Below, one piece after another: positions 1-12,400 of a DNA stretch of 64,000 bases (its first letter is position 1; each line of letters begins with the position of its first letter). The notes below the pieces were generated by a model that ran no database searches, was not told the DNA's origin, and saw only the letters and a program-made list of their open reading frames with translations. Origin of the DNA: Winogradskyella sp. (GTDB taxonomy: Bacteria > Bacteroidota > Bacteroidia > Flavobacteriales > Flavobacteriaceae); contig NZ_JABSSU010000009.1 in assembly GCF_013213835.1 (NCBI RefSeq), forward strand, positions 66,148 through 130,147, read 5' to 3'. The translations under genes were made by a program, and so were the position numbers.

Positions 1-3000
1 TAAATTCTCTATCAGTATTAGGGTCATTAGTTTTAACTACGAACCAGTAATCACCAGTAGGTAATTCGTTGCCATTATATTTGCCATCCCATACTTCACC
101 AACTCTATAAGTCGCTATTTTACGTCCATATCTATCAAATATATCGAAGGTAAGATTTGGGTAATTCTCAATGCATCCTGGCGCCCAGGTGTCATATTCA
201 CCATCACCATTAGGTGTAAACCAGTTAGGGATACAAATATCAAAGAATTCCATTTCAATTTGAGCCTGAGCTGAACAACCATTAGCATCTGTAACAGTAA
301 CGTTATAAATACCAGTTTCAGAAATTAAAAATTCATTATTAGTGCCATAGCTTTGTCCATCCATCCAAAATTCATAATTACCAGTACCGCCAGAAGCATT
401 AGCAATAAATTGGTTGGTTTCCCCTTGCGTTAATGACAATGTAACAGGTTCTAAATCTTCAATATCAAAAAGAGGAGTGGTTTGTATACAACCGTTAGTG
501 TGTCTTACATTGATGTAGTAATCTAGACCAACAGGTAAATCTGTGAACACATTACTGAGTTGATAAGGACCATCATTAAGAGAATAATCAAGTTGTGATA
601 GATCTGTTATAGAGTCGTCAACAGTAACCGTCACCATATTGGTTTGTATATTGTTTTCACAAGTAAATTCTACTTCTACTTGCGGATTAATGGTTACTGC
701 TTCAGGGAATGTAATGTTCCATTGTGACTCACAATTTTGCGCATCTCTCACATATACCAAATGATCACCACCAGAAAGATTGGTAAAATCAAATGTGGTT
801 TGTGTAGGACCACCAGTAATAAAAGGACCATCAGGGTTATCTAAACTCACACTATAAGGTAAAGTACCACCAGAGATATCAATACTAAATTCGCCATTAG
901 CGTCACCAGCACAAGTTTCTTCAAAGATAGAGTTAGGAACAATAGAAAGAATAACGGGTTGGGGATCTACAATAGTAAAGTCAAATATTAGATAGCATCC
1001 AACTTGGTCTTGAACAATAATCGTATAATCACCACCATTAAGATTTTCAAAGATTGGTTCTTCTACAAACTGATTGAGTTGTGGTGAGATGGCATATTGA
1101 ATTGTACCCGTTCCACCAGAAGCATTCACTATCACAGAACCATTGTTGTTACCAGCACAAGTAATATTATTCACCTCTAAGGTTGCTTGAAGAGGCGCCG
1201 TAGGTTCGGTTATTGAAATCGGTGCAGATGTTGCCTCACAATCACCACTTTCTACATAAACGACATAGTCACCAGCAACTAGGTCAATAAAATAACCAGG
1301 TGTTGTTTGTGTGGCAGTGATAGCATTACCATTAGTATCTTGAAGTGTATATTGGTAATTTCCTAAAGCACCAAACGCCGTAGCAATAATAGTTCCTGTA
1401 TTATCACCAGCACAGTTGATTACAGGGTTTGTAGATTCTAGCTCTATAGTTAACTCAGGTAAAGGATCAATAGTAATTTCATTAGATACTGCAGCAATAC
1501 AGCCATTGTTATCTCTTACATAATATTGATAAGTACCCTCAGGAGCATCAAAGGTAGTAGAGGAATTGAAACTTCCAATAATCGAAGCAAAATCTTCAGT
1601 TAGACTATAGTCATACGGGGCGGTACCACCAGAAGCACTTAAGGTTAATGTAGATGTTGTTAGACAGGTTTGTGTAGCACTTCTCACCAAACTAGCTTCG
1701 ACTATAGTTGGGTTATCAATAACGATATCTAAAGATGTCATTTCACATCCAAATCCATCGGTTATAGTGATGTTGTATGTACCAGCACCTAAGTCGTTAA
1801 AGGTATTTGAGGTCTGAGGACCAGAAGTACTGACAGTTGGCGTGGTCATATTTAATGTATATACATAGTTTGTGCCTTGCCCACCAGTAACATTAGTGAC
1901 TGTAATACTCGCATTTTGATCACCAAAACAAGAAAGCATTGTTGAGCTTGGTGTAAATGTTGCTGTTATAGGATCAGGTAAATTAAGTGTAATTGTTTCA
2001 GAAGCAATACAACCTTCACTATCTATAACATTTACAGTATATGTACCAGCAGATAAATCTGTAAACACATTATTGGTAGAATATGCAACCGTAGCGTTAC
2101 CTGTTAGTTCATATTGATAAGTTCCCCAACCACCATCAGCAATGGCAGTTATGGTGCCTTGATTGTCATCACAAGTAACATTTGAAGACTCAGTTACTGT
2201 TAATGTTAAATTCTCAGTAGGAGATGCAATGACTACTGTTCCTGTATTAGAACAGAACGGGATATCAGTTTCTGTAATTACTACCGAATACGAACCTGAT
2301 TGTAATCCATTTACAGTAAAAGGATTTGTAGCTGTGTTTGCATTTACAACACCAGTTACAGAAGCACCTAAATTATCGAATACCTCATATGTGTATGCAC
2401 CAGTATAATTAGTGATATCAATATCAAAAGATCCAGAATTATCACCAAAACACGTTACAGAAGTTGAGCTTAGGTTGAATGTAGGTATTACTGCTTCAGG
2501 TACTGATATAGTTACTTCTGAAGTACATAATAATACAGTATCGGTGACTGTAATGGTGTAAACACCAGAAGGCACACCGGTAAATGTGTTTCCACTTAAC
2601 CCAATGGTAGCTGGACTTGGTGAAATAGCATAAGCATAAGATCCAGAGCCACCAGTTCCTGTCATTGTAATAATACCATCATCGTTATTACAAGATGGTA
2701 GGGTAGTGGCATCAGCGTTAACATCAATTGGCTCTGCGATATCTATAGAGATAATATCAGAACATCCATTAGCGTCTTGTACTTCGATTGTATGCGTACC
2801 CGCAAATACATTTGAAATTGTAAATGGTGCTGATAAGCTTTGTAACGCTCCGCCATTAATACTATAACTATGCGGTGCTGTACCAGCGGTTGTTAAATTC
2901 ACTTCAATTTCATAATTGCCATCAGTAATTAAACAAGAGTCAATGACCGAAGCCGTAATGGCAGGAGCGTCATCTAAATCTACTATAGTTTCAGCACTGG

Positions 3001-6000
3001 TTACAATACAACCATAAGCATCTAAAACATGAATATAATAACTACCAGCATCTACATTAAAAGTACTGGTAGTATTCCATCCAGCATCAGTAGCAGGTGG
3101 TGGTATAGCAGCAGTTGTAATTTGGAATTCATAAGGCGCCGTACCATTTTGAGCAATAGCACTAATCACCCCAGAATTAGGGTTACAATTAGCAGATTGA
3201 TCTACAGAAACCGATAAGTCTAGAGGAATTGCTGATTGTGTAATATTAAAATCATTTGTAATAATACCACACCCTGCATTAGGTCCTGTTATTTCACTTA
3301 TAGACACAAAATAACTACCAAAAGGTAAAGGTCCTAAGTTAGATACAGTTAAAGTACCATTAGGTGCTATAGTTCCTGTACCTGAAATCCCTGTTGAAGC
3401 TAAAGATAAAGAATCAAGAATGACATAGTTTACATCTACAGCATAGCCATATGTACTACTTATAGTGAAAGAGACGTTACCATCATCACTACCCGTACAT
3501 GTAATATTATTTTCAGTAACACTAGAAACGGTTAATGTAGAATTTGTAGGAATAGCAGTTGTCGCTGGCTCGTAGTAACTACAGTTACTAGATTGGTCAT
3601 AGACAATAAATGTATAGGTTACCCCAGGAGTAAGACCAGTAAAGGTAGCTGATTGACTTCCTGGAGCATCTTCAGGAATCCAAGATCCTACAGGGTTAGG
3701 ATATACCGAAGCAGGTCCTTGATAAATACTAAAGAAGAATGGTCCAGAACTTACTAAAGTAGTTCCAATACTTACCAAAGCTTCACCACCTGTAGTACAA
3801 TCTACAGTAGAAGTGACATTAATATCTAAATCTGTAGGCGGTGATGCTACCAGTACATCTTGTACCAAAACAGAACAACCGTTAGCATCCACAACATTGA
3901 TTTCATATAGTCCAAAGTCAACAACATCAAAACTCACAGAAGTTGATCCTGTGGCATTTAATTCAGAATTGCTATAACCGTTAGTACCATTTACAAAATA
4001 ATTATATGGAGCAGTACCACCAGTTACAGAGTCTACAATTACCGATCCTTGAGACACACCACTTAATGTACAGCTAATATCCACAGTACTGTAGGCAACA
4101 GCTATAGCATCAGGTTGTGTTATAGTTACTGTTTGGGACGTAGAACAAGCATTAGCATCTGTGATACTAACCGTATATGTTCCAGCTGGCAAACTTGTGG
4201 TTTGCGTTCCATAATTCGTTCCTGTGGTATCGTTATTCACATTAATTGTAAATGGTGGAGTACCAACAGTAGTGTCTATGGTAATATCTAAAGCACCATT
4301 TGTATCACCATTACATAAAATAGGTTGTGTTTGCACCACCGCACTTAGAGCAGGTGGTGAAATAGGATTGACTTCAATAACAGATGAATCTGCAGTACAA
4401 CCATTGGCATCAGTAATTTGGAATTGATATGTTCCGGCATTAGAGGCGCTATAAGTAAAGTTAACACCTGTTACACCTAAAGATGTAAAAGCACCACCAT
4501 TAAACGATACCGCATAGGTATAAGGTGCTACACCAGTTATTGTACCTGAGAATACAGCGTCAGGTGTTGCCGTACAATCTAATCCTTCAGTAAGTACTAC
4601 ATTAACAGTAGGCACCGGTAATGGATTTATTGTGATTGATTCACTGTAAGTACAATCGTTTTCATCAATGATTTGAATGGTATATGTATCTGGTGTTAGA
4701 CCAGTAAATAGGTTAGAGGTTTGGTAAGCAGTTGCTGCAGAAGCTGGTGCAATGATTTGATACTGAATTGAACCAGATCCACCAGTAACACTTGTAATTG
4801 TGAGATCACTAGTATTAGTAGGACACGTTAATGCAGTATTAGAAAAATCCATGTCTGTCGGTGGGTTCAAAGCGTCAATGGTCACAGTATTTGTTACTGC
4901 TGTACAGATATTTCCATCTCTAATGGTAATGGTATATGTACCTTGAGTTAAACCGTTAAATACATTACTCGTTTGAAAATTGACACCATCAATACTGTAT
5001 TCATATGGTGGTGTACCGCCATTTACAGTAGTCACAGTAATAGATCCATCACCTAAACAGGTGAAATCCGTTGTTAAATCAGCAGTGCCTGAGATGGCAG
5101 TGTTTTCAGTAATGGTAACGGTCTGTGGTGTCGTTGTACAAACAGAAGTACCAGAGGTATATTGTAATACCACATCGTAATCACCAGCAACTAAACCAGT
5201 AAATAGATTAGAATTGGTAAAAGTTGTACCACCATCAATACTAAATGCAATAGTATTACCATTAGGATTGGTGACATCAATTTCTAATGTACCAGTATCA
5301 CCAGTACCACCACAAAGAATATCTGTAGTTACTACTGTGAACTCCGGTTGTGGAATGGTATCAATAGCAATTGTTGTACTTGCAGAACAGTTATTAGAAT
5401 CCACAACAGTAATATCAAAAGTTCCAGGATTGGTCACTATAATTTCAGGTACGGTCTGAAAATCTGTAGTACTATTTACAAAATAGAAGTAAGGAGGTGT
5501 TCCACCTTGCGCATATATAGTAATTTCACCATCGTTACAAGTTAAAGGTGCAGTAATAGCCGCTGTAACTGTTAGTAATGGCGGTTCTGTAATTGTTACT
5601 GTTTCTGAGTATAAACACCCATTTTCTGTTTCTACAGTTGCCGTATATGTACCTGGGTTTAAGTTTTCAAAAGCATAGGTGTTTTCTATAATAGGCCCAA
5701 CAGTATTTACTACAGTGCCATTTTCTTCGAGTGTAAATGTATATTGTGGATCGACATCATTTGCTGCCAATTGAATGGTTCCTAATTCACCAAAACAGAA
5801 GGGTTGGGTTACCGTTGAAGTGACAGTAAAGTCTCTATCTCTAATTAATACATCAGGAACAGAGAATATACAAGGGTTTGAAGGTACCCCAATTTGTCTA
5901 ACGTAAACCTCATATATTCCTGGAGATGTTATTACAAAAGTATTACTAGTTTGATAGTTAATACCATCAAGACTATACTCATAACCGGAAGGTACATCAT

Positions 6001-8281
6001 TAACAGTAATACTACCGTTGGTAGTACAAATAATATCAGAAGCTACCACTGTAGGAATTAATAAGTTTTGATAGACATTAAAGTAAAATCTATTAAAACA
6101 TCCGCCAGGGTAATTAATGGTTAATCTGTATTGACCAGCAGTATCAGCTAAAAAGTCTGAGCCTGTGGCCACTTCGTTCCATACACATGAAGGATCTTCA
6201 TTAGCACAATCTTGATCGGTGACTGCGGCACAACTAGACTCATCTAATTGTTCCCAAATAATAGATGTTGTATTAGAAATACTGGTTTCTATAAATCTAG
6301 AATCATTGGCACCACAAAGGAAAATATTAGGTAATAACTTGCCATCATTAGGACATGTTACAACTTGATCAGCATAGGGAATTACAGGGTTTTCAATATC
6401 TCCACCAAAGAGTTCCACATCATAAATTTGTTCTATGGATTGACAAGGAGCAACGGCTGTGTTAAATGAATAATAAGTACCTGTTGCATCTACAGTAATG
6501 GTTTGTGTATCACCAATAACAGGTGTACCAGTAGGACTGGTAGACCATGAGTAAGAATCGTATCCATTGGCAGCAGTTAACTCTACAGTATCACCACAAA
6601 GTGTAATCTCTTCTCTAAATTCACAATCTAAATCAGCTAAGAAATTGGTGGCTTGTGGCGATAACAAACAACCTGTATTACTATTAACACTAGGGTCGTC
6701 GGTTACTACATAACCCTGATTAGTTTCACCATTATAAGTAGAAAAAGCTTGGTTTTGGATGATATTTTCACAAGCATCAGCTAAATCACCACAACTATTA
6801 ACTACCGAAACTCGAATTCTTATTTCGTAAACAGGATCATTTTCTTCAACCAGAGAATCATCAACAGCAAAAATTAGTTCTCTGGTGATTGGGTCGTAAC
6901 TCTGCACAGTAACACCAGGTGGAAGTGTTAAATCACTTGGGTAATTAAAATCTACATTAACTGGTAATATATCCCTAATTGTAAGATTAATAGTATCATC
7001 ATTACCAGTATTTTGAAATCCAATAACATAGTTTAACTCATCACCTAAGTCAACAACTTGATCCCCTATATTATTTCCAAATTCATCTTCAACAATTTTA
7101 GTTAGGACAATGTTAGGTTCGATAATTTCAACCGCAAATGCTGTTACAAAAGCACCATATCCATCACCTTGAGTAGTGAGCCTTAAATTTCCTGACGTTT
7201 CATCGTTAGGTATAACAATATTGCCTGGGTTAGGTATATATACATTTTTTACGTCTAAACCTAAAGTATTAGTACTGGCTGGATTTCTATTTAAATTATG
7301 TACACCAAAATTTGTGATTCTTGAATTAAAAAAATTATTTGCTGGGCTAAGTGCGTCAGAAATAACGGTGTAATTAGTATTTGAGTCTGCTCTAAACCTG
7401 AAGGAATCTCTTCTAATTCTAATATCACCTTCTAATGCACCTACACCTATATTGGCATTAACAGGAAGTGGTGATGGTAAGGTCTGAAAACCAGAAACAG
7501 GTATATCTAAAACTGCACCACCTTGAACACCAGCATAACCATCAAACAATGCTATATGCTTACTAGGTAAAGAAGGGTCCTCATAAATAACTACAAGCGT
7601 CCATCCAGCTGAACATCCACCGAGTCTTCTTCCTCTGGTAGCTCTTAAATTTGCAACAGTGTATTTACCGTTTGCATCTGCTAAGCCTTGAATTAAATTA
7701 GTAACATTCTTATAACAAATTATTGGAGAATCTTTAAATGAGTTTTGAACCCCTGGACCATAATACTCATAGCCATCAAAAATGATGTCATCTTCTTCAC
7801 CAGCTAGATCAGGATCATTATCGGCCTGAAGATCAATAAAACCTCCTGTAGGCAATCGAAATTTTATTTGATTCCAATCTTCAAATCTCGGAGTTCCGGT
7901 AAATTGTGCATTTGGAACTGTAGATTCCTCAACAGGATAAACTGAGGCCCAATATAGTCCAGCAAAAACAATGTTCTTACAATCGCTATCAATATCTAAG
8001 TCAGCACTACTCGAACTAAAAATATTAGGATCGCCATCACTTTCAACATTTATGTAAACACCTTCTTGACCGTTATTATTTTGGTTGCCGTTATAAGGTA
8101 GTGGCAAATTTGCACCAGTAATTATATTGTTTCCAATAAATACAATATCACCTTTCACCTTTATATTATTTTGATCTAGGCGTGGTGTAAATGGAACAGC
8201 TAACTGAGCAAATATTTTAATTGAACATAATAAACATATAATTAATAGATAAGTTTGTTTTGATTGAGTAGGCTTTTTCAT
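1..8281 (-). CDS. SprB-like giant T9SS adhesin, second copy (3' end outside window)
   Basis: About 2,760 codons are present; only the last few are missing at the left edge. The ATG is the complement of 8279-8281 and starts a signal peptide (MKKPTQSKQTYLL... ending IKIFAQ). Residues 1-547 form a head homologous to, but clearly diverged from, the neighbouring adhesin at 9412-17631. It ends in a DUF11-like region with the IVLTKIVEDE motif. The rest is about two dozen SprB-type repeats (GGTxPYxYSIDG, GTYTITI.D.NGC). It finishes in a gliding-motility-associated C-terminal (CHU_C) sorting domain containing PNWFTPNGDGEYDTW. The family is exported by T9SS and displayed as mobile surface adhesin in gliding Bacteroidota. 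The body appears identical in DNA to the neighbour. Its role in gliding or attachment is inferred. Confidence 0.9.
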   Translation of the reverse strand, partial: MKKPTQSKQTYLLIICLLCSIKIFAQLAVPFTPRLDQNNIKVKGDIVFIGNNIITGANLPLPYNGNQNNNGQEGVYINVESDGDPNIFSSSSADLDIDSDCKNIVFAGLYWASVYPVEESTVPNAQFTGTPRFEDWNQIKFRLPTGGFIDLQADNDPDLAGEEDDIIFDGYEYYGPGVQNSFKDSPIICYKNVTNLIQGLADANGKYTVANLRATRGRRLGGCSAGWTLVVIYEDPSLPSKHIALFDGYAGVQGGAVLDIPVSGFQTLPSPLPVNANIGVGALEGDIRIRRDSFRFRADSNTNYTVISDALSPANNFFNSRITNFGVHNLNRNPASTNTLGLDVKNVYIPNPGNIVIPNDETSGNLRLTTQGDGYGAFVTAFAVEIIEPNIVLTKIVEDEFGNNIGDQVVDLGDELNYVIGFQNTGNDDTINLTIRDILPVNVDFNYPSDLTLPPGVTVQSYDPITRELIFAVDDSLVEENDPVYEIRIRVSVVNSCGDLADACENIIQNQAFSTYNGETNQGYVVTDDPSVNSNTGCLLSPQATNFLADLDCEFREEITLCGDTVELTAANGYDSYSWSTSPTGTPVIGDTQTITVDATGTYYSFNTAVAPCQSIEQIYDVELFGGDIENPVIPYADQVVTCPNDGKLLPNIFLCGANDSRFIETSISNTTSIIWEQLDESSCAAVTDQDCANEDPSCVWNEVATGSDFLADTAGQYRLTINYPGGCFNRFYFNVYQNLLIPTVVASDIICTTNGSITVNDVPSGYEYSLDGINYQTSNTFVITSPGIYEVYVRQIGVPSNPCIFSVPDVLIRDRDFTVTSTVTQPFCFGELGTIQLAANDVDPQYTFTLEENGTVVNTVGPIIENTYAFENLNPGTYTATVETENGCLYSETVTITEPPLLTVTAAITAPLTCNDGEITIYAQGGTPPYFYFVNSTTDFQTVPEIIVTNPGTFDITVVDSNNCSASTTIAIDTIPQPEFTVVTTDILCGGTGDTGTLEIDVTNPNGNTIAFSIDGGTTFTNSNLFTGLVAGDYDVVLQYTSGTSVCTTTPQTVTITENTAISGTADLTTDFTCLGDGSITVTTVNGGTPPYEYSIDGVNFQTSNVFNGLTQGTYTITIRDGNICTAVTNTVTIDALNPPTDMDFSNTALTCPTNTSDLTITSVTGGSGSIQYQIIAPASAATAYQTSNLFTGLTPDTYTIQIIDENDCTYSESITINPLPVPTVNVVLTEGLDCTATPDAVFSGTITGVAPYTYAVSFNGGAFTSLGVTGVNFTYSASNAGTYQFQITDANGCTADSSVIEVNPISPPALSAVVQTQPILCNGDTNGALDITIDTTVGTPPFTINVNNDTTGTNYGTQTTSLPAGTYTVSITDANACSTSQTVTITQPDAIAVAYSTVDISCTLSGVSQGSVIVDSVTGGTAPYNYFVNGTNGYSNSELNATGSTSVSFDVVDFGLYEINVVDANGCSVLVQDVLVASPPTDLDINVTSTVDCTTGGEALVSIGTTLVSSGPFFFSIYQGPASVYPNPVGSWIPEDAPGSQSATFTGLTPGVTYTFIVYDQSSNCSYYEPATTAIPTNSTLTVSSVTENNITCTGSDDGNVSFTISSTYGYAVDVNYVILDSLSLASTGISGTGTIAPNGTLTVSNLGPLPFGSYFVSISEITGPNAGCGIITNDFNITQSAIPLDLSVSVDQSANCNPNSGVISAIAQNGTAPYEFQITTAAIPPPATDAGWNTTSTFNVDAGSYYIHVLDAYGCIVTSAETIVDLDDAPAITASVIDSCLITDGNYEIEVNLTTAGTAPHSYSINGGALQSLSAPFTISNVFAGTHTIEVQDANGCSDIISIDIAEPIDVNADATTLPSCNNDDGIITMTGTGGSGSYAYAISPSPATIGLSGNTFTGVPSGVYTITVTDTVLLCTSEVTISVPEAVIPTFNLSSTSVTCFGDNSGSFDIDITNYTGAYTYEVFDNLGASVTGVVNANTATNPFTVNGLQSGSYSVVITETDIPFCSNTGTVVIASPTENLTLTVTESSNVTCDDNQGTITAIADGGWGTYQYELTGNATVAYSTNNVFTDLSAGTYTVNVIDSEGCIASETITLNLPDPITATFTPSSTMLSCFGDQNASITVTNVTGGQGTNYVYTLNMTTPTVSTSGPQTSNTFNDLGAGTYNITITDGFGCEMTSLDIVIDNPTIVEASLVRSATQTCLTTSTLTLSASGGTAPYDYSLTEDFASIIGSFNSSTTFDAPEGTYQYYVRDNNGCIAAVSNEITIDPLPELTIELESTNPVINCAGDNTGTIIATAFGALGNYQYTLQDTNGNAITATQTTPGYFIDLVAGDYVVYVESGDCEATSAPISITEPTAPLQATLEVNNITCAGNNNGSVIVNASGGTGTIQYAISPQLNQFVEEPIFENLNGGDYTIIVQDQVGCYLIFDFTIVDPQPVILSIVPNSIFEETCAGDANGEFSIDISGGTLPYSVSLDNPDGPFITGGPTQTTFDFTNLSGGDHLVYVRDAQNCESQWNITFPEAVTINPQVEVEFTCENNIQTNMVTVTVDDSITDLSQLDYSLNDGPYQLSNVFTDLPVGLDYYINVRHTNGCIQTTPLFDIEDLEPVTLSLTQGETNQFIANASGGTGNYEFWMDGQSYGTNNEFLISETGIYNVTVTDANGCSAQAQIEMEFFDICIPNWFTPNGDGEYDTWAPGCIENYPNLTFDIFDRYGRKIATYRVGEVWDGKYNGNELPTGDYWFVVKTNDPNTDREF
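57..6640. repeat. 6.58-kb identical tract, copy A
   Basis: This stretch matches 9494-16077 at a constant offset of 9,437 bp, with no indel and no mismatch at the places I compared by eye. Six unrelated reading frames on the plus strand also recur with identical translations at the same offset. Mismatches begin sharply at both ends: 41, 50 and 56 differ on the left, and 6641 onward differs on the right. The identity therefore stops inside the two genes, not at their ends. Confidence 0.93.
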
Positions 8282-8389
8282 ATAATTTAGTTTTCTTCTT
8301 TATTTTTGGGCATTAAAAAATCAGAAAATGTTTGATTTATTTAATTTTTTGATCATAGTTTAGTGTATGGTTTTTAATTAATTTTTTAT

Positions 8390-9382
8390 TTATAATCTAT
8401 AATAACTCTGGCTACTTCCGCGTGTACATGCGCAATTACTAGCACTTTGCAGTAAGTTTAATCCTATGGTAACTACATGTGTACCAGAGTTAAAACCTGA
8501 CAAATCGTTTAATGTCATTTGGTAAGAATAGGCAAAGTAAAGTTTGTTATATAGAATACCAGCCATTGGTCCTAAATTTAGAGGTTTCATAACCTGATCA
8601 TTTAAAAAACGATAAGAGGCACCAATCCAGTAGTAATCGCCATTTCTTCGATTAAACATTCTGTATTTAAAGTTTAAGTCTGTAGCCGATCGTCTATCAC
8701 TTTCAAAAAATTGAAAGAATACTGAAGGTTCAAACTCTACATATTTATTTCTTTTAGGTGTTATCACGTACCCAGAGTATATTTGATAATTCAATAAGCT
8801 CCCAGGTTCGTTAATAGCATTAAAAATATCTGTGTTCTTGCCGATTAAATTGTTTGCATTAAAGCTGAAATAAAAATTATCCCACCTATATAAAAATCCT
8901 GCGTCAAAATTACTATTGTTTAAACCTCTATCATCAGTAATAGCGGGATCTAGAATAGGGATTTCATAAGTTGTGTTAAAGTTTTCAATATCTAATCTAA
9001 AACTGTTTATGTTATATGATAAACCAAATGATAAATATTGTTTTGATTTAAAATCTAATATTAAGTGATGCGCAAAAGAAAGTTTGAGTCCTTTTTGTCT
9101 AGTATTTCCATTTCTATCGTTGTATGCGGATACTCCAATTCCTGATCTGTTAGAGATTCTAAAATCAGCATATAATGACTGGTTATCTGGTGCGTTTTTT
9201 ATTCCGACCCATTGGGTAAGGCCATTTGCTCTTATTTTAAGGTTGTCACCAATTCCGGCATAAGTTGGCGAAACTACAAAATCGTTATCGGCCAAATATT
9301 GGGTCCATACTGGTAAATTTAATTCTTGTCCAAAGGAAATATAACTTATAAAAAACAAGAGATAAAGTATATTTTTTTTCAT
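8390..9382 (-). CDS. sprF: PorP/SprF family T9SS outer membrane protein
   Basis: This 330-residue protein has a signal peptide (MKKNILYLLFFISYISFGQ) followed by the PorP/SprF barrel pattern: VWTQYLADNDFVVSPTYAGIG near the start and aromatic alternating beta strands throughout. SprF proteins are outer membrane partners needed for secretion or surface localisation of an SprB-type adhesin with a CHU_C tail. It lies 29 bp downstream of the full-length sprB gene and 108 bp upstream of the second adhesin gene, all on the minus strand, so it probably serves one or both. The family assignment is strong. The symbol rests on gene order matching sprC-D-B-F. Confidence 0.9.
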   Translation of the reverse strand: MKKNILYLLFFISYISFGQELNLPVWTQYLADNDFVVSPTYAGIGDNLKIRANGLTQWVGIKNAPDNQSLYADFRISNRSGIGVSAYNDRNGNTRQKGLKLSFAHHLILDFKSKQYLSFGLSYNINSFRLDIENFNTTYEIPILDPAITDDRGLNNSNFDAGFLYRWDNFYFSFNANNLIGKNTDIFNAINEPGSLLNYQIYSGYVITPKRNKYVEFEPSVFFQFFESDRRSATDLNFKYRMFNRRNGDYYWIGASYRFLNDQVMKPLNLGPMAGILYNKLYFAYSYQMTLNDLSGFNSGTHVVTIGLNLLQSASNCACTRGSSQSYYRL

Positions 9383-9411
9383 TTTAAGTAGGTTTCGTTC
9401 ATTTATTTGGA

Positions 9412-12400
9412 TTATCTATAGAGTGTGAAGTGTCCAACAAACTCTTTATTTATATTAGGGTCATTAGTTTTAACTACAAACCAGTAGTCACCGGTAGGTA
9501 ATTCGTTGCCATTATATTTGCCATCCCATACTTCACCAACTCTATAAGTCGCTATTTTACGTCCATATCTATCAAATATATCGAAGGTAAGATTTGGGTA
9601 ATTCTCAATGCATCCTGGCGCCCAGGTGTCATATTCACCATCACCATTAGGTGTAAACCAGTTAGGGATACAAATATCAAAGAATTCCATTTCAATTTGA
9701 GCCTGAGCTGAACAACCATTAGCATCTGTAACAGTAACGTTATAAATACCAGTTTCAGAAATTAAAAATTCATTATTAGTGCCATAGCTTTGTCCATCCA
9801 TCCAAAATTCATAATTACCAGTACCGCCAGAAGCATTAGCAATAAATTGGTTGGTTTCCCCTTGCGTTAATGACAATGTAACAGGTTCTAAATCTTCAAT
9901 ATCAAAAAGAGGAGTGGTTTGTATACAACCGTTAGTGTGTCTTACATTGATGTAGTAATCTAGACCAACAGGTAAATCTGTGAACACATTACTGAGTTGA
10001 TAAGGACCATCATTAAGAGAATAATCAAGTTGTGATAGATCTGTTATAGAGTCGTCAACAGTAACCGTCACCATATTGGTTTGTATATTGTTTTCACAAG
10101 TAAATTCTACTTCTACTTGCGGATTAATGGTTACTGCTTCAGGGAATGTAATGTTCCATTGTGACTCACAATTTTGCGCATCTCTCACATATACCAAATG
10201 ATCACCACCAGAAAGATTGGTAAAATCAAATGTGGTTTGTGTAGGACCACCAGTAATAAAAGGACCATCAGGGTTATCTAAACTCACACTATAAGGTAAA
10301 GTACCACCAGAGATATCAATACTAAATTCGCCATTAGCGTCACCAGCACAAGTTTCTTCAAAGATAGAGTTAGGAACAATAGAAAGAATAACGGGTTGGG
10401 GATCTACAATAGTAAAGTCAAATATTAGATAGCATCCAACTTGGTCTTGAACAATAATCGTATAATCACCACCATTAAGATTTTCAAAGATTGGTTCTTC
10501 TACAAACTGATTGAGTTGTGGTGAGATGGCATATTGAATTGTACCCGTTCCACCAGAAGCATTCACTATCACAGAACCATTGTTGTTACCAGCACAAGTA
10601 ATATTATTCACCTCTAAGGTTGCTTGAAGAGGCGCCGTAGGTTCGGTTATTGAAATCGGTGCAGATGTTGCCTCACAATCACCACTTTCTACATAAACGA
10701 CATAGTCACCAGCAACTAGGTCAATAAAATAACCAGGTGTTGTTTGTGTGGCAGTGATAGCATTACCATTAGTATCTTGAAGTGTATATTGGTAATTTCC
10801 TAAAGCACCAAACGCCGTAGCAATAATAGTTCCTGTATTATCACCAGCACAGTTGATTACAGGGTTTGTAGATTCTAGCTCTATAGTTAACTCAGGTAAA
10901 GGATCAATAGTAATTTCATTAGATACTGCAGCAATACAGCCATTGTTATCTCTTACATAATATTGATAAGTACCCTCAGGAGCATCAAAGGTAGTAGAGG
11001 AATTGAAACTTCCAATAATCGAAGCAAAATCTTCAGTTAGACTATAGTCATACGGGGCGGTACCACCAGAAGCACTTAAGGTTAATGTAGATGTTGTTAG
11101 ACAGGTTTGTGTAGCACTTCTCACCAAACTAGCTTCGACTATAGTTGGGTTATCAATAACGATATCTAAAGATGTCATTTCACATCCAAATCCATCGGTT
11201 ATAGTGATGTTGTATGTACCAGCACCTAAGTCGTTAAAGGTATTTGAGGTCTGAGGACCAGAAGTACTGACAGTTGGCGTGGTCATATTTAATGTATATA
11301 CATAGTTTGTGCCTTGCCCACCAGTAACATTAGTGACTGTAATACTCGCATTTTGATCACCAAAACAAGAAAGCATTGTTGAGCTTGGTGTAAATGTTGC
11401 TGTTATAGGATCAGGTAAATTAAGTGTAATTGTTTCAGAAGCAATACAACCTTCACTATCTATAACATTTACAGTATATGTACCAGCAGATAAATCTGTA
11501 AACACATTATTGGTAGAATATGCAACCGTAGCGTTACCTGTTAGTTCATATTGATAAGTTCCCCAACCACCATCAGCAATGGCAGTTATGGTGCCTTGAT
11601 TGTCATCACAAGTAACATTTGAAGACTCAGTTACTGTTAATGTTAAATTCTCAGTAGGAGATGCAATGACTACTGTTCCTGTATTAGAACAGAACGGGAT
11701 ATCAGTTTCTGTAATTACTACCGAATACGAACCTGATTGTAATCCATTTACAGTAAAAGGATTTGTAGCTGTGTTTGCATTTACAACACCAGTTACAGAA
11801 GCACCTAAATTATCGAATACCTCATATGTGTATGCACCAGTATAATTAGTGATATCAATATCAAAAGATCCAGAATTATCACCAAAACACGTTACAGAAG
11901 TTGAGCTTAGGTTGAATGTAGGTATTACTGCTTCAGGTACTGATATAGTTACTTCTGAAGTACATAATAATACAGTATCGGTGACTGTAATGGTGTAAAC
12001 ACCAGAAGGCACACCGGTAAATGTGTTTCCACTTAACCCAATGGTAGCTGGACTTGGTGAAATAGCATAAGCATAAGATCCAGAGCCACCAGTTCCTGTC
12101 ATTGTAATAATACCATCATCGTTATTACAAGATGGTAGGGTAGTGGCATCAGCGTTAACATCAATTGGCTCTGCGATATCTATAGAGATAATATCAGAAC
12201 ATCCATTAGCGTCTTGTACTTCGATTGTATGCGTACCCGCAAATACATTTGAAATTGTAAATGGTGCTGATAAGCTTTGTAACGCTCCGCCATTAATACT
12301 ATAACTATGCGGTGCTGTACCAGCGGTTGTTAAATTCACTTCAATTTCATAATTGCCATCAGTAATTAAACAAGAGTCAATGACCGAAGCCGTAATGGCA

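Noticed and set aside
2163..5545. Plus-strand open frames inside the adhesin genes, repeated identically at 11600-14982
   Set aside because: They lie opposite long adhesin frames, have no ribosome binding site or promoter, and recur only because the underlying DNA tract is duplicated.
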